Positions 9,970 to 21,475 of a stretch of DNA of 64,000 nt are shown piece by piece. The notes under the pieces were generated by a model. The model had not been told where the DNA came from. It saw nothing but the letters and a program-made list of their open reading frames with translations, and ran no database searches. Position 1 is the first letter of the stretch, and every line of letters begins with the position of its first letter. Both the position numbers and the translations under genes were made by a program. The DNA is taken from the NCBI RefSeq assembly GCF_040802235.1, contig NC_133166.1, positions 112,420,991-112,484,990 of the forward strand, read 5' to 3'. The DNA comes from Manis javanica (Eukaryota; Chordata; Mammalia; Pholidota; Manidae).

Positions 9970-12900
9970 GTACCCGGCCTCCGTGCCCATCCATTCTGTG
10001 CAGCTGACTGCCTTCCCGTCAGGTGCCTGTCACCTTCAGAGCCAGGGACTGAGCTCTGCCAAGTGCACGTGGGCCCTCGGCTCAGGCAGCCTTGTCCTCC
10101 TCCACTCCCAAACCCAAAGTGTGCTCCTCAGGGTCAGAAGGTTCTGAGCCATCCCACACTTCAGGCCGATGTCAGACCCCTCCTCCTGAGCTTCCCTCTT
10201 AGGGTGCACAAAAGTGTCTCCCCAGACCCAGAGGGACTGCATCCCCAGGGCCCAGCACTGGGCTCAGAGAAGGGTCCTCAGTGGATGAGCAAGGTGTGAC
10301 CACACACGGGGTGCAGGTGGCAGAGTGGCAGTGGACAGGATGGCAGCCGTGCAGGCACACACTGCTGCAGACTCAGAAAAGGACAGGAGGGTGGCCAAGG
10401 GGCTTATGCCAAGCAGTCGGGGTCCCCTGCTTCCTGGGTTTTCTCCTCTGGGGTCTTGAGCAGCCCAAAATGCTCCCTGGCCCCCCAAGAATGTCTCGGG
10501 TTACCCGCAGTAGACAATCCCATGTGTTTACCAGACCAACAAGCCCAGCACTGGAGAGGAACCTCCAGGCCAGTGACCTGGGTAGGCATGACAAGCCCCA
10601 GCCCGGAGGCAGCCAGGGTGTCTGGGCTCAGGCCCTGCCCCCACAGAGCTGGATGCAAGGACCCGGGGCGGGGCGGGGGAGGGCGAGGCTTGTTGGAAGC
10701 TCCCTCACCCCAAGGCCAGAAGGGCTCCCCTTAGCCTGAGGGAGGGAATCCAGTGATTAATCACCCCCTGCGAGGACTCCCGGGCAGAGCGTGATCCCAT
10801 TGGCTGCTGGTGACATCATCCATCCCAGGGTTGGCTGCTCAGCAGCTTAAGGGCTGAGTATGCAGGGGTGGGGTGGGGTCGGGGGCATCAGCCGCTCCCA
10901 GAGCAAAAGCTGCTCCATGCTGGCCACAGGGCCCGACAGTCGGGCAGGAGGAGGGCACGTGGAACCCCAGCTTGCCACTGATGCCTCCTGATTTGGGGGC
11001 AGGGGAGCCCAGCCCCAAAGGCACCCCCACCCTCAAGATCCCTGAAGTATGCCTCCCAAGAACCCTGAGGACAGGGTTCCCTTTGCCTTGGCCACCCCAG
11101 CAGCCAGCCATGTCGCCGTGGTCTTGTCCCTGAGGGCCTGGCCCACCGTGAACGCCCACCTGTCTGTTCTCTGCACTCATGAGTGTGCAAAGGTGTGGCC
11201 ACGGGCGTTTATACCTGTCCAGGTGGGAGCTGGGAGGTGGGTGGCTGGGTGCCTTCCCCCCTCCAAAGCAGTACAATGGCAGCAGTGGACGCAGAAGAGG
11301 ATGGCGGTGGCTATCAGGTACAGGGCAGTGCCCTGACCTCTGCCCTCACGGCCCGTAGGTGGAGGCCACGGAGCCACAGGACGTGGTTGTCTATGACCAG
11401 AGCACAAGGGACGTCAGTGTGCTTGCCGCGGACAGCTTCCTTTCCATCCTGCTCAGCAAGCTGGATGGCTGCTTTGCCAGCGTGGCCATCCTCACAGGTG
11501 AGCCGCCAGCACCCGGCCCCGCTGTCGGCTGGCTGGGGAGTTGGGCTTCTGTATCTGCTCTGCTCTCCTCCAAACCCAGAGACCAGTGTCTGCAGGGCAG
11601 TGAGGTCTCAGCAACTCTGGAGTTCTCAGACTCCGTCATGCCTTCCCCTGGGCCCCCACACTTCGCCCCCCTCCAACAGGGGCCCAACCCTACCACTAGC
11701 ATGTGAAGAGGCAGATGGGAGGAACCCCCAAAATACCACCTGTGTCTGGGGTTGGGGGATGGGATCTGGGTTGCTCTGCTGGAAACCCCCACCAGGGCCA
11801 GGGGAGGAGGCCAAGGCTACCTTCTGGAAACCCCAGTCTGAACAGAACTGGTACCAAACAAGGAGGGCCCCTGAGAGCCCCAGCTAGGCACAGGATGCCC
11901 AGAGACAGCCTACTTGATCACGACCTGCCTGGGGGCCAGCAGAGTGCCCCCAGGGCTTCCTGTTCCCAAGGCAGCCCAGCCAGCCTACAGGCTGGGAAGC
12001 CCCCATGCCCACACACGTGTGCCTCCACACACACTGGTTTTGCAGATTCCTTCCGTAGGCCCAGGCTGAGGCTTCTGTAGACTCTACCTCCCGAGGTGGC
12101 CCAGATCCTGGGCCTAGGTGGAGCTGGCCTGCCCCAGGGATGTGCCCCCTCCCTGCCCTGGATGCTCCTGCCCCTAGCCTGTTCATGACCCCCACTGCCA
12201 CACAGCACTGTTCGCTCAGCACACCTGTCCCAAGCAGCTACTGTGTGCAGGCACAGGGTGGTGGGTCAGTGGGTGCCAGCTGGTCCTATGGTGCTGGCAT
12301 GCAGTGGGAGCACCAGCCTTCAGCACAGCCTATGAGAGCTGCCGATGGCTTCAGCCAGGCTGGTTGCATCAGACCTCTGGGAGTAGGTGCCGTAGGAGCC
12401 AGCCCTGAAGGGCATTTAAGAGGCTTAGTGGTGTATGAACACTGTGTGCAGACATACATGTTGCACTCTACACGTGTGTGTGACTGTGTGTGGTCAGAGG
12501 GTGCCTGCATCTGTGTGGCTCTGGGAGGCTGGTGGCCAGCTGTGTGTCCTGCCTTGCGTGGTCCCAGCACACAATATTGTCCTTTTGGGGGATGAGTGGG
12601 TGGAAAATAGAGGGGAGAAAGAGTAGAAGTTCTGGGCTTTCTACAGGTGTCCTGGGCAGAACAGGAACCTTCTCAGGGCTCGGCTGGGCACCCCAGAGAG
12701 AGAGAGAGTGTGTGTGTGCGCACACATGCATGCGCACCCATGCACATGCTCTAGCCAGCAGTGGGAACCCACCAGGCCCTCAGGGAGTCTGATAAGAGGG
12801 CCCCAGAGCAATGCCCTTCCTTCCCCGCAGGCTGCCTGGGAAAACCCCAAGCCCCTAATACTCCATTTCCTCCAGAGGCTGGGACCCCCCCACCCCCAGC

Positions 12901-15900
12901 ACTTGGGGCAGGCCTGGGTTGGGATGCACCAGGAGAGTACCCCTGGGCCCTGGTTGTGCCCCGCCAGGCTCACTGAGCCCTGGAGCTGCCAGCTGCTCTT
13001 ACTGTCCTCTTTGCCCCACCCTACAGTGGTCTGAGCACTTGCCCCCATTTCTCCCAGGACCAGGGCAGGAAGTTATGGGCTCCCACGATATGAGGAGGAC
13101 GCCCCATCCTGGCCTTGCCCACAGCTTGCCCGAGGCACACACAGCCCCTGAAGCAGCAGGAGTGGGAAGGCAGGAGGATGCTGCCCGCCCAGAAAGTGAC
13201 TCTGGGGAGACCAGCACTGGGGAGTCGGGAGCCTGAGGGCCCGACCCCTTGGTGGGCGGGTCTGAGCAGCCCTCTGAGGCTGGAGGGAAGGGTGACCCCT
13301 CTCTGTGACAGGGAGGCTTGCAGAAAGGGAGAGCCCGTGAGGACCCGCCATGCCCGGGTCCATGAACGGGCCGCTGCAACCCTTGCCCCCTTCCCCACTA
13401 GCTGCTGGGCAGGTGACATTGTCAGGGGCCCGATGGGAAAGGGAGCCTAGCCCTTTAAGCGGTGGGCGGCCAGCGCGCTGTCTGCCCAATGTGGGCCGGT
13501 GGTGTCACTGGGCTGGGCACGCAGCCCCGGACCCTGGCTGAGACCCAGGCGCCAGCGGCTGCTGTGCAGAGGGTGGGCATGGGCACCCTGACAGGAGCGA
13601 GTCTGTGGCCACGGCCTGTGCAGTGCTGTGAGTGCCCAGGCAGGGGAGGCATGGGGCAGGTGCTTTTATGTGGATCAGATTTCCTTGTGAGGCGGGGCAG
13701 CTGCGGAAGCAGGGTGGGTGGGGGCAGGGGTGTGTGTCCCTCCTGAGGTAAGGTGCCCTTGAGGATGCCAGAGAGTAGGACCCCTCCCCACACTTCGGGG
13801 CCAGCTGGACCTGCAGAGGGTCCAGGCCTGCTGCTGCAGATCTGGCATTTATCGGGGATTTCCATGGGACACCCCAAGCTGCCTGGCTCTGCCTTGGTTG
13901 GGGAGGGGGATTCCCTACACAAGAAATTGGGGCAAAGCCTGGCAGGTCTCTGCGCCTGTCTGGAGACTTCCTTTGGGGGAGGGGTTCCTAGTGAAGTTCA
14001 CCCCTGACCCCAGCTTTGGTCCGGCCACTGAGAGAACAGAGTAAGGGGGGCCTACTGTAGAGGGAAGTCCTGGGGAGATCACACAGACCCTGCCCCTCCC
14101 CTGGGGCTGTCCTCTGGTAGGCACAGCAAGGGGTGCCCCGTCTCTTAACTGAGCAGGAGCTGACCCCATGCCCAGCTCAGCCTCCTCACATGGGAACCTG
14201 GGAGCAGTGGTGTTCTTGGTACCAACAGCCACCTCCCTTTCCAACCAGCAGGCACCCAAAGTAGGAGCAGCTTCTCCTCCAAACAGGTGCCTCCATTCTC
14301 CCAGCCTGGAGGCCCCCTGTCTCCATGGCCCCCCAAGGAAAGCCGCCTCTGGGAGCACAGGGAGTGCACCTGGCAGGCCTTCTGGTTGGGAGTTTGCACC
14401 AAATGGCCCCTAAGCGGGCTAGGGGTGAAGGCTGAGCCCACCAGGCATCTGTGTCCTCAGGAATCAGCCAGGTCTCTGGCACCAGCTGTGTCTGCAACCC
14501 AGGACAGGAAAGAGCTCTGGGGGTCCCGGGGCCTGAGATGAGCCTCACTCCCTCTGGGGTATGGCAGGCCTTGGCCCAGCTGTCTTATGTAACGGACCCA
14601 TCCACCGAGCCTGGAAACAGCAGCCCACTGGGCTCAGGGCAGGGAATGTGGCATGCGTCTGTCCCCAGAAGTGTGGTCGGCCCCGGGGCTCACCTCACCC
14701 CGCTGGCCCCAGGTGCCGCCCAAGAGCTGGTCTCAGTCAGCGGTCACCTGCCGTGGGTGTGGGCAGGCCCGTCAACAACAGTGCCATGTGGCAGGCAGAA
14801 AAAGGACACAGGCCAGAGGCGTAAACAGCTCTGCCCGTGGTCACTGACTGTGAGAGACACACCGGCGAATCCCCCAGGGGTCTTCCCGGCCAGCATGGAG
14901 GCCCCTTCCTCCGACCCATGGCCAGGACTTGGCTCTACTGGGAAGGTGGCAGGGCACATGCCAGCCATGTGCAGAGCATGTGCCTGCTGCCTGCGCTGCA
15001 TGCTCAGCGCTCGCACAGGTTTCCCAGATCTTTAGCCCAGCCTCCCAGCCTCCCTCTTCTGCTGGGCGGAATGGAGCCAGAGCTCAGAGGCTGGTTCCAG
15101 TAGGTGATGTCATACCCAGGGGAGGGGAGCCCTCAGAAGCCCTTGCTTCCTGGTCCTGGCACCCAAGCCTGGCCTGGGGCTCCCAGCCAACTAGAGGCAG
15201 GGAGGGATTGCATCAGCCCAGGGGAAGGAATGGAAGGCCCAGCCTGGCCCCAGGTCACAGGTACGGGAGGGCTGTGTGATCCACACCCTCCACAGGAGCC
15301 CCTGTGGCCTCTTGGGCCTCCCTGCCTGGGCCCTGCGTGTGATGTGCCGGTCAGCCACCTCAGCCCCACATTTACGGGCATCCCAGCGGCGTCCCTAATT
15401 AGCGTGAGGAGGAATGTGGGCAGAGGGGCAGGCTGTAAGTGCACAGCACTCATCCCTGGCATGAGTCCGACCCTCCAGCACCCAGCAAGACTCCAGGTGC
15501 TCAAGCCAGGCGCTTGCCTGCTGGCATGGCATCAGGCTGGGGGTCCAGGTGGTGGCTGGGCGCCCTGGGATCTGTTTCCTGCCCCATACAGCTGCCTGCC
15601 TGACACTCATCTCCTCTCCTCCCCCCGCTGCAGGCGGCTTTGCCACCTTCTCCTCCTGCTTCCCCGGCCTCTGTGAGGGCAAGCCTGCTGCTCTGCTGCC
15701 CATGAGCCTCTCCCAGCCCTGCCTGCCCGTGCCCAGTGTGGGCCTGACCCGCATCCTGCCTCACCTCTACCTGGGCTCTCAGAAAGATGTCCTGAACAAG
15801 GTGTGTGCACAGCTGGGGCTCTGGCCCCCAGGGGAAGGCCTGAGCTGGTCTTGGGGAGGAAGGGAGTTAAAGGCAAATGCGGGGAACGGGGTGAGCACAG

Positions 15901-18106
15901 GTGTGGGGGAAGCATAGCTGGGGGCCCAGGAGGACCCAAGGGGGCCTGGGCAGGACAAGAGCAGGGCTGGGGGAAGGGCCTGGCGGGGCTGGGTGGAGAA
16001 GCAACTCCCTGGCCCTTGAGGCAGAGCCACATGCCAAACTGCTGATGTCACTGGGCCCCTGGCCAGAGCTCAAAGAATCCTGTGTTTTAAAAATGGTGAT
16101 GAGGAAAGAGGGTAAAGCCACCAGCCCGCCAGCGCTAAAATTCCTGAGAGCCTACTGCAGGCTATGGGTGGGGCATGAGAAGGCCAGCATCTCTCACCAC
16201 CGGCAGGAGGCCTTCAGACTCCGTGGTGGGCATGGGAGGGGACCCTGGGCCCAGCCCCTCCAGCAGATTCTGAGACTCCTGGAGCCAGGCCCCCACCTCA
16301 AGATCATCCCAGGATTCTGAGGTCCTGCATAGCTACATTCCCTTCCAACCCTGTCCTCCCCTCCAGGATCTGATGACCCAAAACGGAATAAGCTACGTCC
16401 TCAATGCCAGCAACTCCTGCCCCAAGCCGGACTTCATCTGCGAGAGCCGCTTCATGCGCATTCCCATCAACGACAACTACTGTGAAAAGCTGCTGCCCTG
16501 GCTGGACAAGTCCATTGAGTTCATCGGTGAGATGGACAGCGCCCCTCCTGCCCGCATTCCTGGGGAGGGGTGGGGCCTTGTGAGGACGCAGTGGTGGGGG
16601 GAACACGGGCCTGAGCAGTAGCTGGGGTAGGGAAGGACCTTGCAACCCCAGCCCTCACCTGGTCCCCACGGACCCCTGCCCCCAGATAAAGCCAAGCTGT
16701 CCAGCTGCCAAGTCATTGTCCACTGTCTGGCTGGCATCTCCCGGTCTGCCACCATCGCCATCGCTTACATCATGAAGACCATGGGCATGTCCTCGGATGA
16801 CGCCTACAGGTAGCCCCCACCTCCCTACTGCGGGAGACCACCCTCCCTCCCACCCACTGGCAGCAGAGTGGCTCCGTGGTTCAGGGCCCCTGACTTTGGC
16901 TGCTGGCAAGGGAGGCGAAAGTCCCCAGATCAGCCCCAGCACCCTTGGGTCTGCACAGGAGTTGCGACGCCCAGGCACGGGCACTGGGTGTGGTGGGGAG
17001 TCCGGTGCGCAACCTGGCCTGGCTGGAAGCCCTGTCCCAGTGAATCTGCCTTCCCCCTCAGGTTCGTGAAGGACCGGCGCCCATCCATTTCACCCAACTT
17101 CAACTTCCTTGGCCAGCTGCTGGAGTACGAGCGCAGCCTGAAGCTGCTGGCCGCCCTGCAGGGCGATGGGGTGCCCCACCCGGGGATGGCCGAGCCCCTC
17201 CCAGGCCCCACAGCCCCACTGCCACCGCTGCCACCACCTACCTCAGAGAGCGCTGCCACGGGGAGCGCGGCGGCCAGGGAGGGCTCCCCGAGCGTGGGCG
17301 GGGAGCCCCCGGTGCCCTCCTCCGCGCCCGCCACCAGCGCGCTGCAACAGGGCCTGCGCGGGCTGCACCTCTCCTCCGACCGCCTCCAGGACACCAACCG
17401 CCTCAAGCGTTCCTTCTCGCTGGACATCAAGTCGGCCTATGCCCCCAGCCGGCGGCCTGACGATCCCGGGCCCCCCGACCCTGGCGAGGCGCCCAAACTC
17501 TGCAAGTTGGACAGCCCGTCAGGGGGCGCACTGGGCCTGCCCTCCCCCAGCCCCGACAGCCCGGATGCGCCGGAGACACGTCCGCGGCTCCGCCGTCGAC
17601 CCAGGCCTCCAGCGGGCTCCCCGGCGCGCTCCCCCGCACACGGCCTCGCCCTGAACTTTGGGGACGCCATCCGGCAGACTCCGCGGCACGGCCTGTCGGC
17701 CCTGTCGGCGCCCGGGCTGCCTGGCCCCAGCCAGCCGGCCGGCCCTGGGGGCTGGGCACCACCGCTGGACTCCCCGGGCACGCCGTCGCCTGACGGGCCC
17801 TGGTGCTTCAGCCCCGAGGGCGCGCAGGGCGCGGGCAGCGCGCGGTTCGCACCCTTCGGCCGGGTGGGCATACAGGGCACGGGCGGCAGCGACCTACGGC
17901 GGCGGGAGGCGGCAAGGGCCGAGCCCCGGGACGCGCGGACCGGCTGGCCAGACGAGCCGGCCCCGGAGACACAGTTCAAGCGTCGAAGCTGCCAGATGGA
18001 GTTCGAGGAGGGCATGGTGGAGGGGCGCGCGCACGGCGAGGAGCTGGCTGCCTTGGGCAAGCAGGCCAGCTTCTCGGGCAGCGTGGAGGTCATCGAGGTG
18101 TCCTGA
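9739..18106 (+). CDS. DUSP8: Dual-specificity MAPK phosphatase 8, spliced CDS
   Basis: The joined exons are 9739-9969, 11359-11497, 15634-15800, 16367-16526, 16686-16809 and 17062-18106, giving 621 residues against about 625 in human. All junctions are GT-AG and in phase. Residues 1-140 form the rhodanese/Cdc25-like domain with the MAPK-docking basic patch KLVKRR (53-58). About 160-300 is the phosphatase domain with general acid D215 and the loop HCLAGISRS (C246 nucleophile, R252). About 302-621 is a Pro/Ser/Gly-rich tail containing LKRSFSLDIKSAY and ending EVIEVS. The family dephosphorylates Thr and Tyr of activated JNK and p38 in the cytosol and nucleus, and DUSP8 is prominent in brain, heart and muscle. 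All catalytic residues are present, so the product should be active. Identity is very secure. Confidence 0.97.
9970..11358 (+). other. DUSP8: DUSP8 intron (1.39 kb)
   Basis: This is the GT-AG intron between coding exons 1 and 2. It contains a 12-bp perfect homeodomain-type palindrome (10753-10764), an inverted CCAAT context (CCCATTGGCTG, near 10797) and an ATF-like TGACATCATCC (near 10811). The intron is otherwise unremarkable. Confidence 0.85.
10753..10764. promoter_or_regulatory. Palindromic homeodomain-type site
   Basis: GTGATTAATCAC is a perfect 12-bp palindrome with two facing ATTA/TAAT cores, the layout bound by dimeric homeodomain or HNF1-like factors. A CCAAT-box word and a CRE-like TGACATCA follow within 70 bp. 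Binding is inferred only. Confidence 0.35.
11359..11497 (+). CDS. DUSP8: DUSP8 coding exon 2 (residues 78-124)
   Basis: The acceptor GGCCCGTAG precedes GTGGAGGCC. The exon encodes VEATEP to ILT plus the first base of a Gly codon, and stops at G|GTGAGC (phase 1). It continues the rhodanese-like N-terminal domain, including VVYDQSTRD, a stretch typical of the MKP family. Confidence 0.95.
11498..15633 (+). other. DUSP8: DUSP8 intron (4.14 kb)
   Basis: This is a GT-AG intron ending in CCCCCGCTGCAG. It contains an AG/TG dinucleotide microsatellite near 12697-12750. No coding gene, RNA gene or clear mobile element was recognised. The frames on either strand are chance frames in GC-rich sequence. 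Confidence 0.85.
12697..12750 (+). repeat. (AG)n/(TG)n microsatellite
   Basis: AGAGAGAGAGAG passes directly into GTGTGTGTGTG and then alternating CGCACACATGCATGCGCA. It is a compound dinucleotide repeat with Z-DNA-prone purine-pyrimidine alternation. Confidence 0.75.
15634..15800 (+). CDS. DUSP8: DUSP8 coding exon 3 (residues 124-179)
   Basis: The exon completes the split Gly codon and encodes GFATFSSCFPGLCEGK through GSQKDVLNK. It ends AAG|GTGTGT in phase 0. It spans the end of the rhodanese domain, the linker and the start of the phosphatase domain (LTRILPHLYLGSQ). Confidence 0.95.
15801..16366 (+). other. DUSP8: DUSP8 intron (566 bp)
   Basis: This is a GT-AG intron between coding exons 3 and 4, ending in CTCCCCTCCAG. 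Nothing else is seen in it. Confidence 0.9.
16367..16526 (+). CDS. DUSP8: DUSP8 coding exon 4 (residues 180-233)
   Basis: The exon encodes DLMTQNGISYVLNASN to KSIEFI plus one base of the next Asp codon, and ends G|GTGAGA. It includes PINDNYCEKL, whose Asp (about residue 215, 31 before the catalytic Cys) is the general acid expected for this family. Confidence 0.95.
16686..16809 (+). CDS. DUSP8: DUSP8 coding exon 5 (residues 233-274)
   Basis: The acceptor is TGCCCCCAG and the donor CTACAG|GTAGCC. The exon carries the signature loop HCLAGISRS with Cys codon TGT at 16724-16726 (C246) and Arg R252, then ATIAIAYIMKTMGMS. All residues needed for catalysis are intact. The flanking introns are only 159 bp (16527-16685) and 252 bp (16810-17061). 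Confidence 0.96.
17062..18106 (+). CDS. DUSP8: DUSP8 last coding exon (residues 274-621)
   Basis: The exon starts by completing the split Arg codon (RFVKDRRPSISPNFNF), the end of the phosphatase fold. It then encodes the long low-complexity tail rich in Pro, Ser, Gly and Ala, with LKRSFSLDIKSAY, an Arg-rich patch (RPRLRRRPRPP) and the C-terminus KQASFSGSVEVIEVS. Stop TGA is at 18104-18106. The exon is extremely GC-rich, which opens long antisense frames that are not genes. Small indels against the human tail account for the 4-residue length difference. Confidence 0.95.
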
Positions 18107-18183
18107 CGGCAGCCGGGAACCAACGCCCGGAGCCCTGCCTCTAGCCTTGGCTCCCACGGCGGGCAGCCAGCAGCTGGGCCCAC

Positions 18184-18290
18184 CATAAATATATATTATA
18201 TATAATGCAAAGAAAGGTAAATGGTTTTACTGCGATTTTTATCAAGAAGTAAATATTTCGATTTTTTATTTATTTAAGCTGTTCATTCTG
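18184..18290 (+). promoter_or_regulatory. AU-rich element, proximal 3'UTR
   Basis: An AT-only run (AAATATATATTATATATAAT) at 18187 is followed at 18268-18276 by ATTTATTTA, two overlapping AUUUA pentamers in a U-rich context. Such elements bind decay and stabilising factors (TTP, HuR, AUF1) and give short half-lives, as expected for an inducible MKP mRNA. The function is inferred. Confidence 0.55.
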
Positions 18291-19796
18291 GCAATGATTT
18301 GGCAACAGTGCGGGCGGTCCTCAGAGCTCTATTTTTACTGTCTGGTATTTAAGCTGAAACACACGTTTCTAAGCAATATGAGGCCACCTTCAGTTCCAAG
18401 CTGGGGTGACAGCCTGGGGTCCCCTCCCCACCCCCTCCCACCCTAGGAAACACTGCTGACCATTGCAGAGAGGCTGCCAAGCTTTCATGCACTTTTTACA
18501 TAAGAAAAAGGGGGAAAAAGGAAAAAAATCTTTGCCACAAACTGAGCCGCAGAACCTCCTGCCCCACCCCCCTGCCCACCTCTCCTCTCCACCCTTCTTT
18601 GCTCCTTTCTCAGCCTCTGCACCAAAGCCATATAGAGGAGGTGTCCCCAGGAGCTGGGCTGTGGCAGAGGAGACTCTGCCAGCCCTTCACCAGCTTGAGG
18701 CACCAGATCTTGGTGCCATGGAGGTCACCCCACTGCCAGACCCCCCCAAGACCTGTTGCTTGGCATTGGGCCTAGCGAGGTCGAGGCGTTCAGAGGGGCT
18801 GGGGTGCAGAGCAGGGTGGGAGCTTGGAGAAGGGTGCTCTTGAGTGTGGTGGTGTGGGTCCCCAGGGTGGGGATGGAGATGGACTGCCCCACACCTGCCC
18901 GAGCCTGGGTCCAGTTTCTGGGGCTCAGCAAAGCTGCTCAGAGGAGGGGCTTTGTGGGTACCCCCTCAGGCCCCCTGCTCAGAGTGGGGCAGGGGGGTGA
19001 ACAGCAGGAGGAGAGGGTCTGCAGCCCCAGGTAGCTGGCACTTGCCGGCGCCGGCTCCACAGCTCTTGTCCAGGTCCTTCCTCCAACCAGCCCAGGACCC
19101 CAGGCCAGACTGGACATTCGGGTCTATCACTGCAGATTGAGGGGTCTCCGGAGTGTCTGCCTTGCAGAGGGAGGGGGGCAGGTAACCTGTCAGGCGCTTA
19201 TGCTTCCAGGTGCTGGAGTCCTTAGCTTTGGGAGAGCCACACCCGAGGAAAATACAGGCCCCTGATGTGAGCAGATGCAGGAGGTGTCCCCGCGTCCGCC
19301 CCACCCCCATGGGGGCTCAGAGCGGAGAAGCCCCTTCCCTAGCTTTCCCAGGGGGTTCTCCTCTCTAGAGTCTCTCCTACGTCTATTAAGGTGACATGCC
19401 AGTCCCCACTCCCAGGTGCTTTCTTGGCCCAGGTGGGCCAGCCTGAGGGTGAGGGCAGGACAAAAGCCTCCACTACCCCCGCCCTACACCCTCTTGGGTC
19501 ATTGGGACCCAAGTCTTCTGGATGCAGGAAATGTCCCCTGACTTTCACATGTCCTAGAATCTAGGAGTGGGGGCTGGTCACCTTGGGAAGAGGCCGGAGG
19601 CATGGCAGGAAGGTGGCCAGGCAAAACTGTGTCCTCAGGCTGGGCTGGGGGAAGTCCCTGTCCCCCATGTCCCCAGCTACCCCTCTGGCTTGTTTCTTCT
19701 ATTTGTTCTTCTTTGGACCCACAGCCCTCTGTCCCTGTCATCCCGCCTTTAAGCAGAAGTCCTCTTCCTGTTCCCTCTGTCCCCACCCTGTTCTTC

Positions 19797-19905
19797 AAGA
19801 AAATAAGCTATCATTGTTGTATTTGCAATCTATGGATTAGAGGTTTAAGTATTTATTATTGGTTAATTATTATTATTATTATTGATTATGTAAATCGCCT
19901 CCCGT
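19797..19905 (+). promoter_or_regulatory. AU-rich element, distal 3'UTR
   Basis: This is a second AT-rich island inside the GC-rich UTR, with ATTTATTATT at 19851 and a TTA-repeat (TAATTATTATTATTATTATT) at about 19864-19883. Its sharp contrast with the flanks suggests a retained regulatory element rather than drift. Confidence 0.45.
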
Positions 19906-20456
19906 CTGTATCGCATTGGGTTTCTGGGGTGACTCTGGGTGTGGAGGATGCACTGGTCCCCTCCTCCACGCCCCCACCCCTATACTGTCCAGGAGACAGT
20001 GGTCTGGGGCCACTGGTTGGGCCCCAAAATTCTGGAGGCAGCCCCCTGTCCTTCCCTCACTCCAGGGCTGCCAGCACCTCGTGGCTTCTGTTCTGGGGCG
20101 TGGAGGGCTCTTGCTCTTGAAGCTCCTGTCCCCTTTGCTGGGGGAATGGCACCAGCCACAAGCCCCTCGCTGGTCATGTCTGCTGCTGTCCATGGCAGGA
20201 GGCACTGGGCCCCAGGCCTCTCTAGGCCTTCCTCGGCCCCCTCCTGCTGGCCAGGGCCCTGGTGACGGAGTCAACCCGGAAGGGACCCACCTCCTCCTAT
20301 TATGCGCTGGCAAGCCCAGCAGAGAGGCTGCAGGTTCCCCAGAGCTCCCAGTCTCTCTGGACTGCGCCCCCCGCCCTGCCTCAGGCCCCCCCCCGGCACG
20401 GCCACACTCTGCTCCCGCCCCAGCCCCTTCTTTTGTATTTGGAAACAATGTGTTGT

Positions 20457-20462
20457 AATAAA
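20457..20462 (+). terminator. DUSP8: DUSP8 polyadenylation signal
   Basis: A canonical AATAAA lies in a TTGTAATAAATCC context, followed by a GT/T-rich stretch (GATGGATGTTTTC). It is the best-placed 3' end for a gene that begins at the CpG island near 3.4 kb. Confidence 0.75.
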
Positions 20463-21394
20463 TCCTAAGATGGATGTTTTCTCCACGCTTCTGCTGCCTC
20501 TTTCTTCAGGCTGGGGGGCGGGTGGGGTGAAGGGTGGCAGTGCTCCTGGAGGCCAGGAGGCCCGGAAAGCCAGCCTGCCCCAGACTCCCTGCCTTGATCC
20601 CAGGCAGAGGGCAGGTGGGGCACGGGGAGGAGCCGAGCTGGAGGAGGGCCTGGCATGGGGGCCCAGCACAGCTGAGTGGCGCCTTTTTTTGTTGTTACAT
20701 GCTAGTGAAAATTTAAGTGACAGAACGCATGTACATGCCACACAATAGCTTTCCCTCTTCAACAGAAACGTGGCCCAGCTATAGAGAGGTGTCTACAACT
20801 AGCTTTCTAAATATAAAGTTATTTATTGGAGTCATACCTGCATGTGGTACAAGGACCGCAGGCATGCAAGGGTATCTGGTGGAAAGTATTGGTATGTCTT
20901 CCCATGCTGTCCCCAGCCAGCCACCAGGTTCCCCTTCCAAAGGCAGCCCCAGCCCACCTGCAGACCTCCCACCCTCACTGCCAGGCAGACCGGCCACTGA
21001 GCATGGCACAGCCAGGCTGAGGTTAGACCCCCGTGTGTGGTTCCAGCCATGGCCCTGAGCATTTGTGCAGCACTCTCATGGGTCATATTTTTAGACATGA
21101 CGACTCTGCGTCATCCCAAAGTCTGCCCAGCCGTTGCTGTAACAGCCGCTTCTGCGTCCTGAAGGGTCACTGCATACCAGGCACTCCAGGCATTTCCTGG
21201 GAAATTCTCATCTCCAAGTCTGCAGCGGGGCTCCTGACACACCTGCACCCCCAGCTTCTCAGTCCTCTGGCTAACTCAGTGCAAGGCCTCACTGGGAGTA
21301 CAACCCATCTTGGAGTTTTGGCCTGCTTATCCCAGGGGCCCTTCCCACGTTCCAAGCAGGAAATGTAACTCAAACCAGTGACACAGGCCAGACC

Positions 21395-21475
21395 TGTGTG
21401 TGCATGCCTCTGTGTGTGTGTGCATGCCTGTGTGTGTGAACACGAGTGCATGTGCATGCCTGTGTGTGTGTTTGT
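21395..21475 (+). repeat. (TG)n-rich microsatellite
   Basis: CTGTGTGTGCATGCCT is repeated about three times with variable TG tract length, giving an 80-bp purine-pyrimidine alternating segment. Confidence 0.8.

Larger units (their letters stand above)
18107..20480 (+). other. DUSP8: DUSP8 3'UTR
   Basis: This 2.37 kb stretch runs from the stop codon to about 18 bp beyond the AATAAA at 20457-20462. It starts and ends with AU-rich patches and is GC-rich between them. The length fits the long 3'UTR of the human mRNA. Open frames in it are not coding. Confidence 0.8.

Noticed and set aside
9970-10299. Read-through of DUSP8 coding exon 1 into the intron, making a 186-residue frame
   Set aside because: The sequence after 9969 has no family similarity, a GT donor lies exactly at the known DUSP8 junction, and the next exon restores the protein in phase.
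17437-18186. 249-codon minus-strand frame antisense to the last DUSP8 exon
   Set aside because: It is a shadow of the GC-rich DUSP8 tail; the sense strand encodes a conserved protein in the same place.
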